In this document: positions 10,767 through 21,218 of the stretch, piece by piece
How the letters are laid out: each line of letters opens with the position of its first letter
How positions within the stretch are numbered: position 1 is the first letter of the stretch
NCBI RefSeq assembly: GCF_032118995.1
Contig: NC_092666.1
Coordinates: 14,520,501 to 14,584,500, forward strand
Direction: 5' to 3'
Source: Asterias amurensis
Lineage: Eukaryota > Echinodermata > Asteroidea > Forcipulatida > Asteriidae
Length of the DNA stretch: 64,000 bases
Translations under genes and position numbers: made by a program
The notes under the pieces: model-generated
Database searches by the model: none
Seen by the model: only the letters and a program-made list of their open reading frames with translations
What the model was told of the DNA's origin: nothing

Positions 10767-11084
10767 GGCCTAATTTCATAGAGCTGCTTAAGCACAAAAA
10801 GAATCTAAGCACAAACAAATCTGGTTATCAAAAATAGGTTACCAGCCAATACCTTTTCCCATGTTCAATGTGTGCCTGGTATCCTGCTAAATTGCGCTAA
10901 GCAGAAATTTGTCGAGCCATATTCCCAGTGCTTTATCAGCAGCTCTTTGGTGCCAGCAGAAAAAGGTTTCCATGAAAGGTTACCAGCTAGCCACGTTGTA
11001 TAATGTGTGACTGGTATTCTGCTTGATTCTGATAAGCAGAGAATCGTTGAAAATATTTTCTGCACAGCTCTGTGAAATTGGGCC
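10767..11084. mobile_element. family T MITE
   Basis: Ends GGCCTAATTTCATAGAGCTG and CACAGCTCTGTGAAATTGGG; the interior is rich in TAAGCA/TGCTTA motifs. Another copy is at 16439-16634. 11085-11540 beyond it holds no recognisable feature. Confidence 0.7.
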
Positions 11085-11541
11085 AAGTTTGTAGAATATG
11101 CATAATCGGATTGGCAAACGGCCTATTGTGTGTGCCATATTTCTGGCACAGTTAATCTGCAAACTAATTAGGGGGTAACGAGCAAACCGCGCGTGGTGTG
11201 AGGCAAAGGTGGTGCGAGATCGATCGCCCCTGGGACCGAGGTTGCTGTGACGCGTCTTGCTAAGAAAAGTCAATTTAGACAAGGTGACTTCTCGACCTCA
11301 GTAAGTCCCCTGTTGAGAAAATTGATGCGTTTGACTTTAATTCAGTTTATTTCAAAATGTGTATGACTTCATTTCGATATGGTTTATTTTATTTGGTTTT
11401 TGGTTTTGGTTTTCAATGCGTATTTCAAAAATGGTTTGTTGAAACAACATCTTTGCAGATAGATAAAGGCACCTAAATACGGAACATAAATTAGTCACTA
11501 AATATTTTAACACTTCAGTCTAAAACCCTAGCTGAACTTAA

Positions 11542-11887
11542 AGGAACATTGTAGATTTTGTTTTGCTTACAAAACAGTTGATGACAGAAGCACTTTATAT
11601 AATCCACCATTTATACATAAACTGACAAGCATGTAGACGTTTGAGGTCGATTGTCCATCTGAGTCGCGAGAAAATAGTCAATTAAAAAAAATGAATAAAG
11701 CTTTCACTGAGCAATAAACTCCAAACGGGAAATTAGTTTTATTTATTTGTCATCAAAAATGACATTTTAGACACAAATATTTAAATGGATACGTTTTCTA
11801 CTATCACAATCATTAGACCGTTTAGGTTTTATGTAAATCTGTGATCTTAGACGATTTTTTTTTTCTTACAAATTCTGTAATGTTCCT
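11542..11887. mobile_element. TTAA-F element
   Basis: Short inverted ends AGGAACATTGTAGA and TCTGTAATGTTCCT between TTAA 11538-11541 and 11888-11891. Non-coding, AT-rich. Confidence 0.65.
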
Positions 11888-12033
11888 TTAACATAAGATT
11901 CGAACTGAGGTTCACGATGCCGCAACAAAGCTAGACCAACATTTATTTTTAGTTGGGTCTTAGAAATTTAGTCGAATATTAAAATTATTATGAAACATTG
12001 AAGATGAAATTTTGCAACTGTGTTCTAAATTAA

Positions 12034-12385
12034 AGGCAGTGGATATGTTGTTAATTACTCAAAATAATTGTTAGCATAAAACCATACTTGGTAACAAGCA
12101 ATGGAGAGCTGTAGATATCATAACACATTGTGAGAAACGGCTCCCTCTGAAGTAACGTAGTTTTCGAGAATGAAGTAGTTTTCCACGAATTTGATTTCGA
12201 GACACAAGAATTAGATTTTGAGGTCTCGAAATTAAGCATCTCACACAACTTCATGTGACAAGGGTGTTTTTTCGTCTCGCAACTTGAGTTCAAATTTTCA
12301 CAGGTTCGTTATTTTGTGCAAATGTTTAGATACACCAAGTGAGAAGACTGGTCTTTGACAATATTACTAAAGGTGTCCAGTATCT
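12034..12385. mobile_element. TTAA-A MITE
   Basis: TTAA 12030-12033 and 12386-12389; same core as 1067-1457 with small internal losses. Non-coding. Confidence 0.8.
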
Positions 12386-12389
12386 TTAA

Positions 12390-14180
12390 ATTGCTGCTTG
12401 GCGATCACATTGTCAAAACTAATCAGACAGAATGTGTGGCGGCAGATAAGGCGTTTCCATCGTAACGGTAAACTCAATTTTATTAAATCTATCTTGCCTT
12501 GTAAAACTAGACAAGAGACCCAACAGTTCAGGTTATTGGGGAGGCAATACACTAAAGTATATCCTTGCATACGTATGAATATAATTTACATGGCAGTGGA
12601 ACAGTGAATAGTGCCACGTGTACGCGCTGCGCGTGACTCTCGTGCATGCACTTTTCAAAGATGGCGGTCAGTTACGCGTATTGCATGCAACCCATCTATT
12701 GTGATGAAATCTTACTGGGTATTATTCTATAAATACATTCATTTTTAACACCAAAGCCGAAGGCTGACTTTCAGATTCAAAATTCTAGATTGAAATCTTA
12801 TTTGATCATACGAAACATGTGAACTTTCATTGATTCTGGTTGTTGAGCTAAGGACTCTAAGAAAAGCAAACTTAATGGGCCAGATAAATAAAAACTAGCA
12901 TTTGCTTTTACTAGTCTTTTACGTAAATCCTTATAAATAAAAGAAAGCCTTAATATTGCTAGTAATTGGTCGAACTAGTAGGTAAAATCAATGCTTGAGG
13001 GACTCTTCTTATTGAGATGTAAATAAAACCTACATTTTACTATTACCTGATAGTTACACAAGATACTGGGCCGTATAAAGGCCAGCATTAACAAAATGTC
13101 GATAAGTTTAAGATCAGGCATGAGAATTTGCTCAAATCTCTATAAATAACCTTTTACTGGAAAAAAACACCATTTACTTGAACGGATTAGTAAGTGGTCG
13201 GAGAAAAGCACAATATAGCGGGGTATTCAAGAGTATAACAATAGAGGCATGGACTCGCAGATCAATAGCGATTAACTGAAATGCAGGCAGGGCAGTTTCC
13301 ACTTAGTCAGGTTTTTGATGGCGGCAGTGGCTATGATGAGGAACAGCCAGCCTCTCCACGCCACAGCTCCAGAGATTGGTTCTTTTAGAGCAATTAAAGT
13401 ACACAACAAATTTATAAGTAACATTTACAGTTGGATCATTAGGCCAAGGCAAAAATACCCCTTTAACCCTGTTGTCCCTGCACCGCCCGAGTTTGCTGAA
13501 AACTAATATATCAAGATTCTTGCAGTTAATTTCTGGAATCGTAGTCCAAATTTTAAAAGATAGCCACAGCTTAACTTTATGCACAATTTGAACCTTGATA
13601 TTTGTATAAAAGTACAAGTTCGCATGAGAACAATGAATGTCTCTCGTTAAACGGCTACGGTAATTTTTATGGCGAATAATATTTGTTTGTAAGGATAAAA
13701 TGGACACAATAGCTTTTCAAGGCTTTTATCTGGCTCAAGTATTATACTGATTAAATGCGAAGGCGTGAGTTTTCGCCAATATTATCATAAATGATGAATA
13801 AATACAGTTTCCTTTGTGTTTACTAATGAGCGTTTTGTTGGGGTAATAGCTAAATTATTTTATCATCATTAGCTTCTTTAGCTTAATAATGACTATCGAG
13901 GATTCTTTTGACGTTCCTTTTTTTCTACAAACACAAGCTAGCAAGGTTTCATCCTACCACATACAGTATATCGATAGGCGGCTGGGCGATCCAGTGGCTA
14001 AATAGTTAACACTGACGCGATACCGAGCCATGCAACACTGTTGTTTAAGTAAAATCTCAAGCTGTGGTCATCTTGATTTTACTCCATTCCTACTCATTGT
14101 AACGAAACTGAGGCTGGACGAAAAAAATAGCCTGGTGCCATGCGCCATGAATGTTAACATTCATTACTGCCATAAACGGC
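12390..14180. other. gene-free stretch
   Basis: 12610-12740 is a dispersed GC-rich fragment shared with 9245 and 34125. 14030-14180 resembles part of the family S element at 19860-20120. Open stretches at 12398-12607 (+) and 13303-13707 (-) have no recognised domain, splice context or codon pattern that I can support as genes. Confidence 0.4.
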
Positions 14181-14189
14181 CGACCGTGT

Positions 14190-14352
14190 TAGTCGACAGG
14201 GTAAAAAGAAAACCACGCAATTTTGAGGCATATTTGTGTAGATCATTGTATTCTACTTTTACAATATCTTTCTAACCATATACATTTTACAACAAACGGT
14301 TACAGAACGATTTTCAAAGACCAACTCGACCGATCCAAGGCAACGTGTTCCT
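14190..14352. mobile_element. family U MITE, partial
   Basis: Shares TTTGTGTAGATCATTGTATT and CAACTCGACCGATCCAAGGC with the full copy at 36603-36985. Only about the right half is present. Confidence 0.55.
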
Positions 14353-14354
14353 TT

Positions 14355-14603
14355 AAAACTCCCGGGTCAGAATTGACCCGGATTCGTGTCCCAGGGGGCC
14401 AGCCCCATTTGTGGGTCTGTTTGACCCGGAATCCATGTCAATGTGACCCAAATTCCATGTCATTGTGACAAGAAATTTGTTTAAAAGCGTGGATTTTGAC
14501 TCGGATTCGGCACACATTGACACGGATTCCGGGTCAAACTGACCCAGAAAAAGGTGTGGCACCCTGGGACCAAAATACGGGTCAATTCTGACCCGGGAGT
14601 TTT
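14355..14603. mobile_element. palindromic MITE (CCCGGGTCAGAATTGACCCG)
   Basis: Arms AAAACTCCCGGGTCAGAATT at 14355-14374 and its exact complement at 14584-14603. Internal repeats of GGGTCA/TGACCC continue inward. Open frames inside are by-products of the palindrome. It directly abuts the family U fragment. Confidence 0.7.
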
Positions 14604-15815
14604 CATAATGTGTGATGATGCTTAGTAAAATCCATCTATACAGTACCAACCCGACTAAATAAATTATCATTAACAATCATTAATATGAACTCTTATAAAA
14701 CCTTAAAATACCAAAACATTACATGAACAAAATAATAGATAGTTTTTAAATACATTACAGCCAATCAGAACGACCCCAGCTGAAACAAACGCGCTTTGTG
14801 ACGTCAGAAAATTAAATTTTATGGTAATGTTTTAGCCTTCAGGAAGAGTCTGCTAGGGGCGAAACGTGGGCAAGTAACTATATGTTTTGTGTTACGTTTT
14901 TCGTCAAAAAAAAACATGTAAGGTGAAAGTTTGTCAACCCTTACATCCAAACAGATGGACTCGAATGCATCTAGTTGCTTGGAAAATTATAAAACTTGGT
15001 CCAAGTCACGTGTAATTTTGTTTAATTTAAATTTATGATCGCACGAGTAACAATTAGCTGACCTTACTCGCTATCCCTTTCGTTATTTGATGATACGTAA
15101 AATGTAATTGCAAACTTAAAGGCAATGGGGTGGATTTCACAAAGAGTCAAGACTAGCCTTGCACGTTACCAAGTAAGGTTTTGTGCTGACAATGAATTTG
15201 AGTTATTAATAAACGTACCCAGTGCCTTTTTTAAAAGCACCCCTCACGCTGCAAACTCATTATAGACGAACCGCCAATTAATTAAGAATCGGAACAAGGT
15301 TGTCTTCAAGGTGCAGTCGCGATTATTTTTGAGGGGCCAGAGGAATCCATTTTGCACTTCAAAAGAAAACACATTGTTCATCGGCCGTGTTATGCGCGTC
15401 TTATAGTACTACTTGAACAGACTTAAAATGAAATATAATATTCATACAAAGTATTAGTATATAAAGTTCGCGATATTTCATTTCATCCTTTGGGGTCAAA
15501 ACTTCGGGCCATTAACTATTTTTTGCAAGACAAATGGTAAAAAGGGAACGCAGCTTTTAAAACTGCACCTTTAAACCCTTATTTCTTTTATGCCTTGATT
15601 AAATTGGTCACACTAGTAATTGCTGGCCTTCGTTTGGTTTGAGGGTTCGCGTGTGCGTGATTAATCCTTTATTTCTTCCTTTTTTGCATATAATAAGCGA
15701 GTGGCAATCAATCTTGCCTCAATATCAGTACCAAGTTTGATCAGAGCAACTCTTGGTGTCAAATTTACTGCAGCTTAGGCAAACCAAACATTACGGACAG
15801 CGTGCTGTAATACCA
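14604..15815. other. gene-free stretch with repeat remnants
   Basis: 15117-15230 is a decayed TTAA-A copy containing a family P fragment (GATTTCACAAAGAGTCAAGA). 14830-14870 has a TCTGCTAGGGGCGAAACGT motif seen elsewhere. The rest, including the 15.24-15.81 kb lectin upstream region, shows no feature; a weak TATA-like TATAAT is at about 15690. Confidence 0.4.
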
Positions 15816-15817
15816 CC

Positions 15818-16327
15818 ATGAAAATCTCCGGTGTTTTCCTCCTTGTTCTGGCCGTATTCTGCTGCCGTCGTTTGGCTGCGATCTGCCCGCCTGGATGGCA
15901 AGAATTTGGCGAGTCTTGCTATGCAGGGCTTCCCGGTACGTCATCATGGAGGGATGCCAATGACTCTTGTACCGAGCAACAAGCAACCCTTGCTGTGCCG
16001 AACTCTAAAGCCGAAAACTATTACATCTGGGGATTCTTTGAGCCCAGAGTAGATATGTGGCTTGGCTGTAGCGATTTGGACATGGATGGAAACTGGACTT
16101 GTCTCTTCGGAGGGGAGTCAAGTGGCTTTCAGAATTGGGGAACAAACCAACCAGATGGTAATATTAAGGAAGGAAAAGCCGTTTGTGCATGTACAACCGG
16201 AAGCAAAACCTGGGATGATCGGCCGTGTTACAAGAATTACCGCGCAGTCTGCAAGCGCCCGGTGCGCCACCCAGGATTCTGCCTTGAGACGGGCCGTGAT
16301 GGTCGCCTTATCGTACCCAGTGTCTGA
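15818..16327 (+). CDS. secreted C-type lectin, short
   Basis: A single-exon 169-residue protein starting at ATG 15818 with a strong ACCACC context. Residues 1-21 are a signal peptide. Residues 23-146 are a C-type lectin-like domain: C23/C34, WLGC at 81-84, NWG then QPD at 106-113, a WDD motif at 132-134 in place of WND, and closing C145. QPD is the motif usually linked with galactose-type ligands, but the altered WND weakens the Ca-binding site, so specificity is inferred only. Compared with the lectin at 7637-8347, it has the same layout up to the cysteine after the lectin domain, then stops 15 residues later where the other gene continues into an apple-like domain. Downstream sequence in other frames has only faint resemblance to that domain. 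It may be a naturally short lectin or a paralogue that lost its tail. Confidence 0.8.
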   Translation: MKISGVFLLVLAVFCCRRLAAICPPGWQEFGESCYAGLPGTSSWRDANDSCTEQQATLAVPNSKAENYYIWGFFEPRVDMWLGCSDLDMDGNWTCLFGGESSGFQNWGTNQPDGNIKEGKAVCACTTGSKTWDDRPCYKNYRAVCKRPVRHPGFCLETGRDGRLIVPSV

Positions 16328-16438
16328 TCGGTCTCGGCATGGAGGAACTACGGGGTTACCACGGTGTGTCGTTGCCGTGCAAACCAAACTATCGACGTCA
16401 CTCTTTCAATCTGATGAGCCTATGGATGACGGCTGAAC

Positions 16439-16634
16439 AGTTTCATAATGCCCAATATTATTTCAGAAAGCCCGTAAGCACAAAAACTTGCTAAGCACAC
16501 AAAACTATGCTTAACACAGGTTACCAGCCAAAATCACATTAATTTTATATGTTTATGCCTGGTGCCCCACTGAGTTTTGCCTAGCAAAACTTTTCAAGCA
16601 GTATTTTCTGCTTAGATTTATGAAACTGGGCCCA
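16439..16634. mobile_element. family T MITE downstream of the lectin
   Basis: Inverted ends around GTTTCATAATGCCC and TTATGAAACTGGGC, with internal GTAAGCACAAAAACTTGC. It starts about 110 bp past the lectin stop, so it may lie in the 3' UTR. Confidence 0.6.
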
Positions 16635-16827
16635 GCAATTGCAAGTCATCAGTTTACTTTGTATGCGGACGCACAAACTGTTGGGGAAAAAATATGTTGA
16701 CTTTAAAATTAACTCGTTCCTGCACTGCGGACAATGACTTTAAAAGATAAGACTTTGTTCTATTTTTCTTTGTTTACATTGAACATTATATCACCAGCAT
16801 ATAGGACTATCATTGGCTGTTCTGAAT

Positions 16828-17199
16828 TGTATTGTGGATACCTTTGGTAATTGTCAAAGACCAGTCTTCTCACTTGGTGTATCTCAACATATGCATAAAA
16901 TAACAAAACTGTGAAAATGTTAGCTCAATCGGTCGTCAAAGTTGCGAGATAATAATGAAAGAAAAAACGCCCTTGTCATATGAAGTTGTGTGCGTTTAGA
17001 TGGTTGATTTCGAGACCTCAAAATCTAATTCTGAGGTCTCGAAATCAAATTCATGGAAAATTACTTCTTTCTCGAAAACTATGTTACTTCAGAGGGAGCC
17101 GTTTCTCACAGTGTTTTATTCTATCAACTCCTCCCCATTACTCGTTACCAAGTACGGTTTTATGCTAACAATTATGTTGAGTAATAATTACCAATAGTT
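16828..17199. mobile_element. TTAA-A MITE, degenerate ends
   Basis: Core sequence and palindrome GAGACCTCAAAATCTAATTC clear; terminal bases decayed. Reversed orientation. Confidence 0.7.
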
Positions 17200-18142
17200 G
17201 TTCCGTTCCATTCAACGTTAGACAGCCCACACCGCTGCTTTTAGAGACCACCTCGCCGAGAAGATTTGCCTTTAAAATAATTGATGTGTTTTTTTTCTTA
17301 TTGTTTTTAGTTTTTAGAATGTTTTTTTCTTGACTCACAGTTTGGATGTGTAGATGGAATCGTCAATCAGAAAATAAATTTAGTTGCTGCAAAGTGCTTA
17401 TCAACCAAAAGTACCATAATATGGTATAAGAACAAAAAGTTAACGGCCCGGCGTTTCGACCATGTACAGATTCTGTCTTGAAGACCATCAAGAAAGACTC
17501 TGCTATAGGGTCGAAACGTCAGGCCATTAACTTTTCCTTGGAATCATCAATCGTGACACGTTTGCGAGAGCAATGCATTCAGTTTACAAACTGCGTATTA
17601 AAGAGCTCATTACCTTCGGATTGGGCGATTTGGGCTATGAAAAGCGAAGCATTTATGTGAACTGCATGAATGTTCAGAAGGAAGTTTTTAAAGTAGGAAT
17701 GTAAAGATACGAATGAATATCCATCAATATTGTGTGCTTTTCCATTTACTTCTTCACTCACACGGTCCGTAATTTTGTGGAGTCAAAACTGTGTTCTACA
17801 AAATGGCGCGACATGGCAGACCTTATTAGTTATTTCACAAAGTAAAAGGAAAATCACAAAGTTTCGAGGCATATTTTGTGTGGATCACTATTATTCTAAT
17901 TTTAACTATATAATCTTACCAACCATATTAATTTCAGAGCACAAAGTGCCAAATCCGAAGGCAGTGGGCCCCTGTCTATTTTACTGCAATAACCAAATGT
18001 AATTGTTCACTTGCATCGCGTTGTTCATTTACCGTGGAAGGAGCACTGGGTTCCATCTCGTTCGTGAATAATGTAAATAGTGTAAATAAAATAAGTTTGT
18101 GTTGCTCTTAGTTGAAACATGTGTTTGTTTTGATCCTTTGGT
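17200..18142. other. gene-free stretch
   Basis: 17455-17535 has a TCTGCTATAGGGTCGAAACGT motif in a small inverted setting. 17830-17940 is a partial family U copy. The rest holds nothing recognisable. Confidence 0.4.
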
Positions 18143-18146
18143 TTAA

Positions 18147-18520
18147 AGGGAAGGTACACGTTTGGTAATTACTCAAATCAAATATTAACTTAAAAAACTG
18201 ACTTGACAACGAGCATTGGAGAGCTGTTGGAAGTATAAAACATTGTGGGAAACGACTCCCTCTGAAGTAACGTAGTTTTTGGTAAAGGAGTAATTTCTCA
18301 CTAAAATAATAAAAGACTTCATAGCAAGTCTTTTATTCCTATCTGAAAGCACACTAATCCGTCCAACAAGGGTGTTTTTTTTCAGGGTTTTCACGCACCT
18401 TCGATGACCAATAATTGAGCCCAAATTTTCACAGGTTTGTTATTTTATGCTTATGATGGGATACACAAAAGTGAGAACACTGCAACTTTGACAATTACCA
18501 AACGTGTGTACAGTGTCTTT
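18147..18520. mobile_element. TTAA-A2 MITE
   Basis: Left TTAA 18143-18146 and end AGGGAAGGTACACGTTTGG; the interior matches TTAA-A but with a distinct AAGACTTCATAGCAAGTCTT hairpin. The right end is degraded. A clean second copy is at 40269-40641. Confidence 0.75.
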
Positions 18521-19803
18521 ATATGGGATGTGGTAATTTCTGGGAATTCTACCAAAGTAAAGACTATAGACGATGTGACCTCTGACGTCACTCGAAAAGC
18601 ATAACATGATTCGCGAGCATACCGCCAGGCAACACCTTTGTGTTTTGGCAGCCAGCTAGAAAGTGTATGCACTCTTACCATGACTACGTGTCTTTTTGCC
18701 CGGCGAAACATGACGTATACAGTGTTTTATCAACAGAGGGCGGTTTGAATGTAAGCATAGGTCACATCGTCTATACATGTATACATTAAAAAATGAACCA
18801 GATGACGCCAGCTTTGGAGCAGAAAATAGGCCCGGTATTCAATCTTGACTTTACACCTTGGGTGTAATGTTTTTATTACAAATTCATGTTTAAAAAGAAA
18901 ATCGAATTCGAAGAAAAACATTACTGCAGCAAAAAGAGTTACTATGCAAATAATCACCATAAATTATAATTGTTCCCGTATATTTACCGTGAACTTTTAT
19001 ACACAAATGTCTTTACGTAATTAACTCATTCATCAATGTAAAATATATCTTACGGTGGAACAAAATTTACAAAACTAAAAACAAATTCTCAAAATCATTC
19101 TAAGTTTTAATAAATTGTGTTAGACACTTAACCTTCTCTTGTTTTCGGAAATAGTTCTAGCCTTTTCACGATGGAATACCAATGATAGTTTCAACTGCTT
19201 AGCATGTTTTATCAGCTAAGCAAGTTCAGCGGAAAAACAGTCCGCTATAGAACAGATACCACAGCAACTTGTAACTCGTTGCTGCCGAGCAGAAATATTT
19301 GCAAGTTGTTTGAAGCTTTGCATTAGGGAATTAAATAGGCGGAAACTAGGTTTTCTCGATCAATTTCGAAAAATGAGCAGCCAATTTAACCACCAGCTTA
19401 TTCTATTTGGCACGAAATTGAATGCTATCTGAAAAGGGTCATTCGATTTCGTTTTAAGACTAGTCAATTGTACTTTTACGTTATTCGATTTAACAAAATA
19501 GTCATTCAATTTAAAATTCATCAAAGCAGCATTCAAATTCACAGACGCTTCTTGAGGCGGGTGTGCCACGAAAAAGATTGACGATACGCTAAATTGAAAA
19601 GAGTGCTAAGGGAATTTGACTCGACTCAAAACGAAAATGAACGGCCGAATTCTGAATTTGAAACGCAGTAACAACTGGAGAAGCAAAACAGTTTTAATTC
19701 GAACGCATGAAAATGAAATTGACTGCTCATTTGCCGAATTTGACCGAGAAAACCTATAGTAAACTATTGCGGGTGCAACTATGTATACATCTCATTGTAG
19801 GAT
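18521..19803. other. gene-free stretch
   Basis: No gene recognised. 18540-18760 contains paired AGACGATGTGACCT/AGGTCACATCGTCTA sequences (18569 and 18758), an inverted repeat of about 210-bp span. 19340-19760 has paired TAGGTTTTCTCG and CGAGAAAACCTA ends, consistent with another foldback element. Confidence 0.45.
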
Positions 19804-20250
19804 TGTTGGCTCTGAAAAGAACCGATGATGTGGTCTCGATATTTCAAACAGTATAGACCTTTTATCACGGTGTGACCATCTTGATTTTACTCCATTCCAA
19901 ATTATTGAAAGGCCGGATCCGAATTGGCGGCTACGACTACGGCTACGGCTTGATCGCCGCGTCATCATGCATTGAAGTATAGGACGCCCTTAGCAACATC
20001 CCTGGCAACGGTCGTAGCCGCAGCCATAGCCTACAATTCGGACACGGCCTAACCAAATTGAGGCTGAACGAAATACTAGTCTGGTGCCATGTTTGCGCAA
20101 TGTTAGCATTCATTACTGTTATGGGAACGGGGAACATGACCAAGATGGTTACAGTATGTTTATTAGGTCTATATTCTTTTCGATCGTCTTCGGGAGAAAA
20201 TGTATACTTTTCGAAACGTTGAGACCACGCCGTCTCTTTTTAGAGCCAAC
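19804..20250. mobile_element. family S element with a nested palindromic MITE
   Basis: Ends GTTGGCTCTGAAAAGA and TCTTTTTAGAGCCAAC are inverted; second blocks GTGGTCTCGATATTTC and GAAACGTTGAGACCAC reinforce them. Inside, 19911-20049 is another palindrome (GGCCGGATCCGAATTGGCGG with CAATTCGGACACGGCC). The interior without that insert is visible at 14041-14110. A short family S copy is at 46448-46560. Confidence 0.7.
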
Positions 20251-20719
20251 ACTTCAACCAAAGAGGTGTAAACATTGTTCTCCCGGCAAGTTTACTATTT
20301 ATTTGTAGTTTCTTCGTACACTTACAATCAGTTTCCATGGGGTTGGGGTTGTGGGGAAGTGCCTGGTTTCTAGAACAAAGCGTCATATTTGTTATTTGGA
20401 ATAGTGACAATGTGTGTTTAAGTTCGAACTGCTTCAAAATGCAAAACACGAAAACACGAAAACTTTTTTTGAACAAGTTTTACTCCACTGGTTTTTAAAC
20501 TCAACCTTTATCATCTCGGCAAGACAAAATAAATCGCTCCATAACTTTTGAGCTGTAGAACTTTTGGAAACATTTCATAATATCTATCTTTAATAAGTAC
20601 AATTACTTTCAAATGAACGAAAACAGTTAATATTTTACTTAACATTCAATTATATGAAATAAAACGTCATTTTTCAAAATGTCCCCATTTTGTGAAAATA
20701 ATGTTCTTGGAACCTTTAA

Positions 20720-21031
20720 AAGCACTGGACAACTTTGGTTATTTTCAAAGACCAATCTTCTCACTATGCACAAAATAACAAACCTTTGAAAATTTGAACT
20801 CAATGGTTGCACAAGTTGTGTGCTTTCAGATGCTTGAATTCGAGGCCTCAGCTGAGGTCTCGTATTCAATTCAAATATTTTAGTGAGAAATTACTTCTTT
20901 CTCAAAAACTACTAACTTCAGAGGGAGCCGTTCACACAATGTTTTATCAACACCTCTCCATTGCTCGTTATCAAGTAAGTTTTTATGCTTTAACAATTAT
21001 TTTGAGTTATTACCGATATTGTTCAGTGTCT
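20720..21031. mobile_element. TTAA-A MITE, shortened
   Basis: TTAA 20716-20719 and 21032-21035; the core has lost about 80 bp. It lies 190 bp beyond the stop of the GT92 gene. The stretch 20251-20715 before it shows no feature. Confidence 0.75.
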
Positions 21032-21218
21032 TTAAGTTTCAAGAAAGGTCTCATGAAACAAAACACCGTTGTAATAAATACCTTTGGTTAAAATGATAAT
21101 TTGCAAGCCTTTTGCATAGAAAAAAAAAGTACATGTACAAAGCATCCGTTTTGAGTTGGGGGGAAACACGTTTTAGAAAAATAATGTCATTCAATACAAT
21201 TTTCCAAGTCAAAAGATT

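Noticed and set aside
13303-13707. 134-codon minus-strand open frame
   Set aside because: No recognisable domain, no promoter or splice context, amino-acid make-up like random AT-rich DNA. Kept only as a note.
14353-14676. 107-codon minus-strand open frame
   Set aside because: It lies inside a palindromic MITE with GGGTCA repeats.
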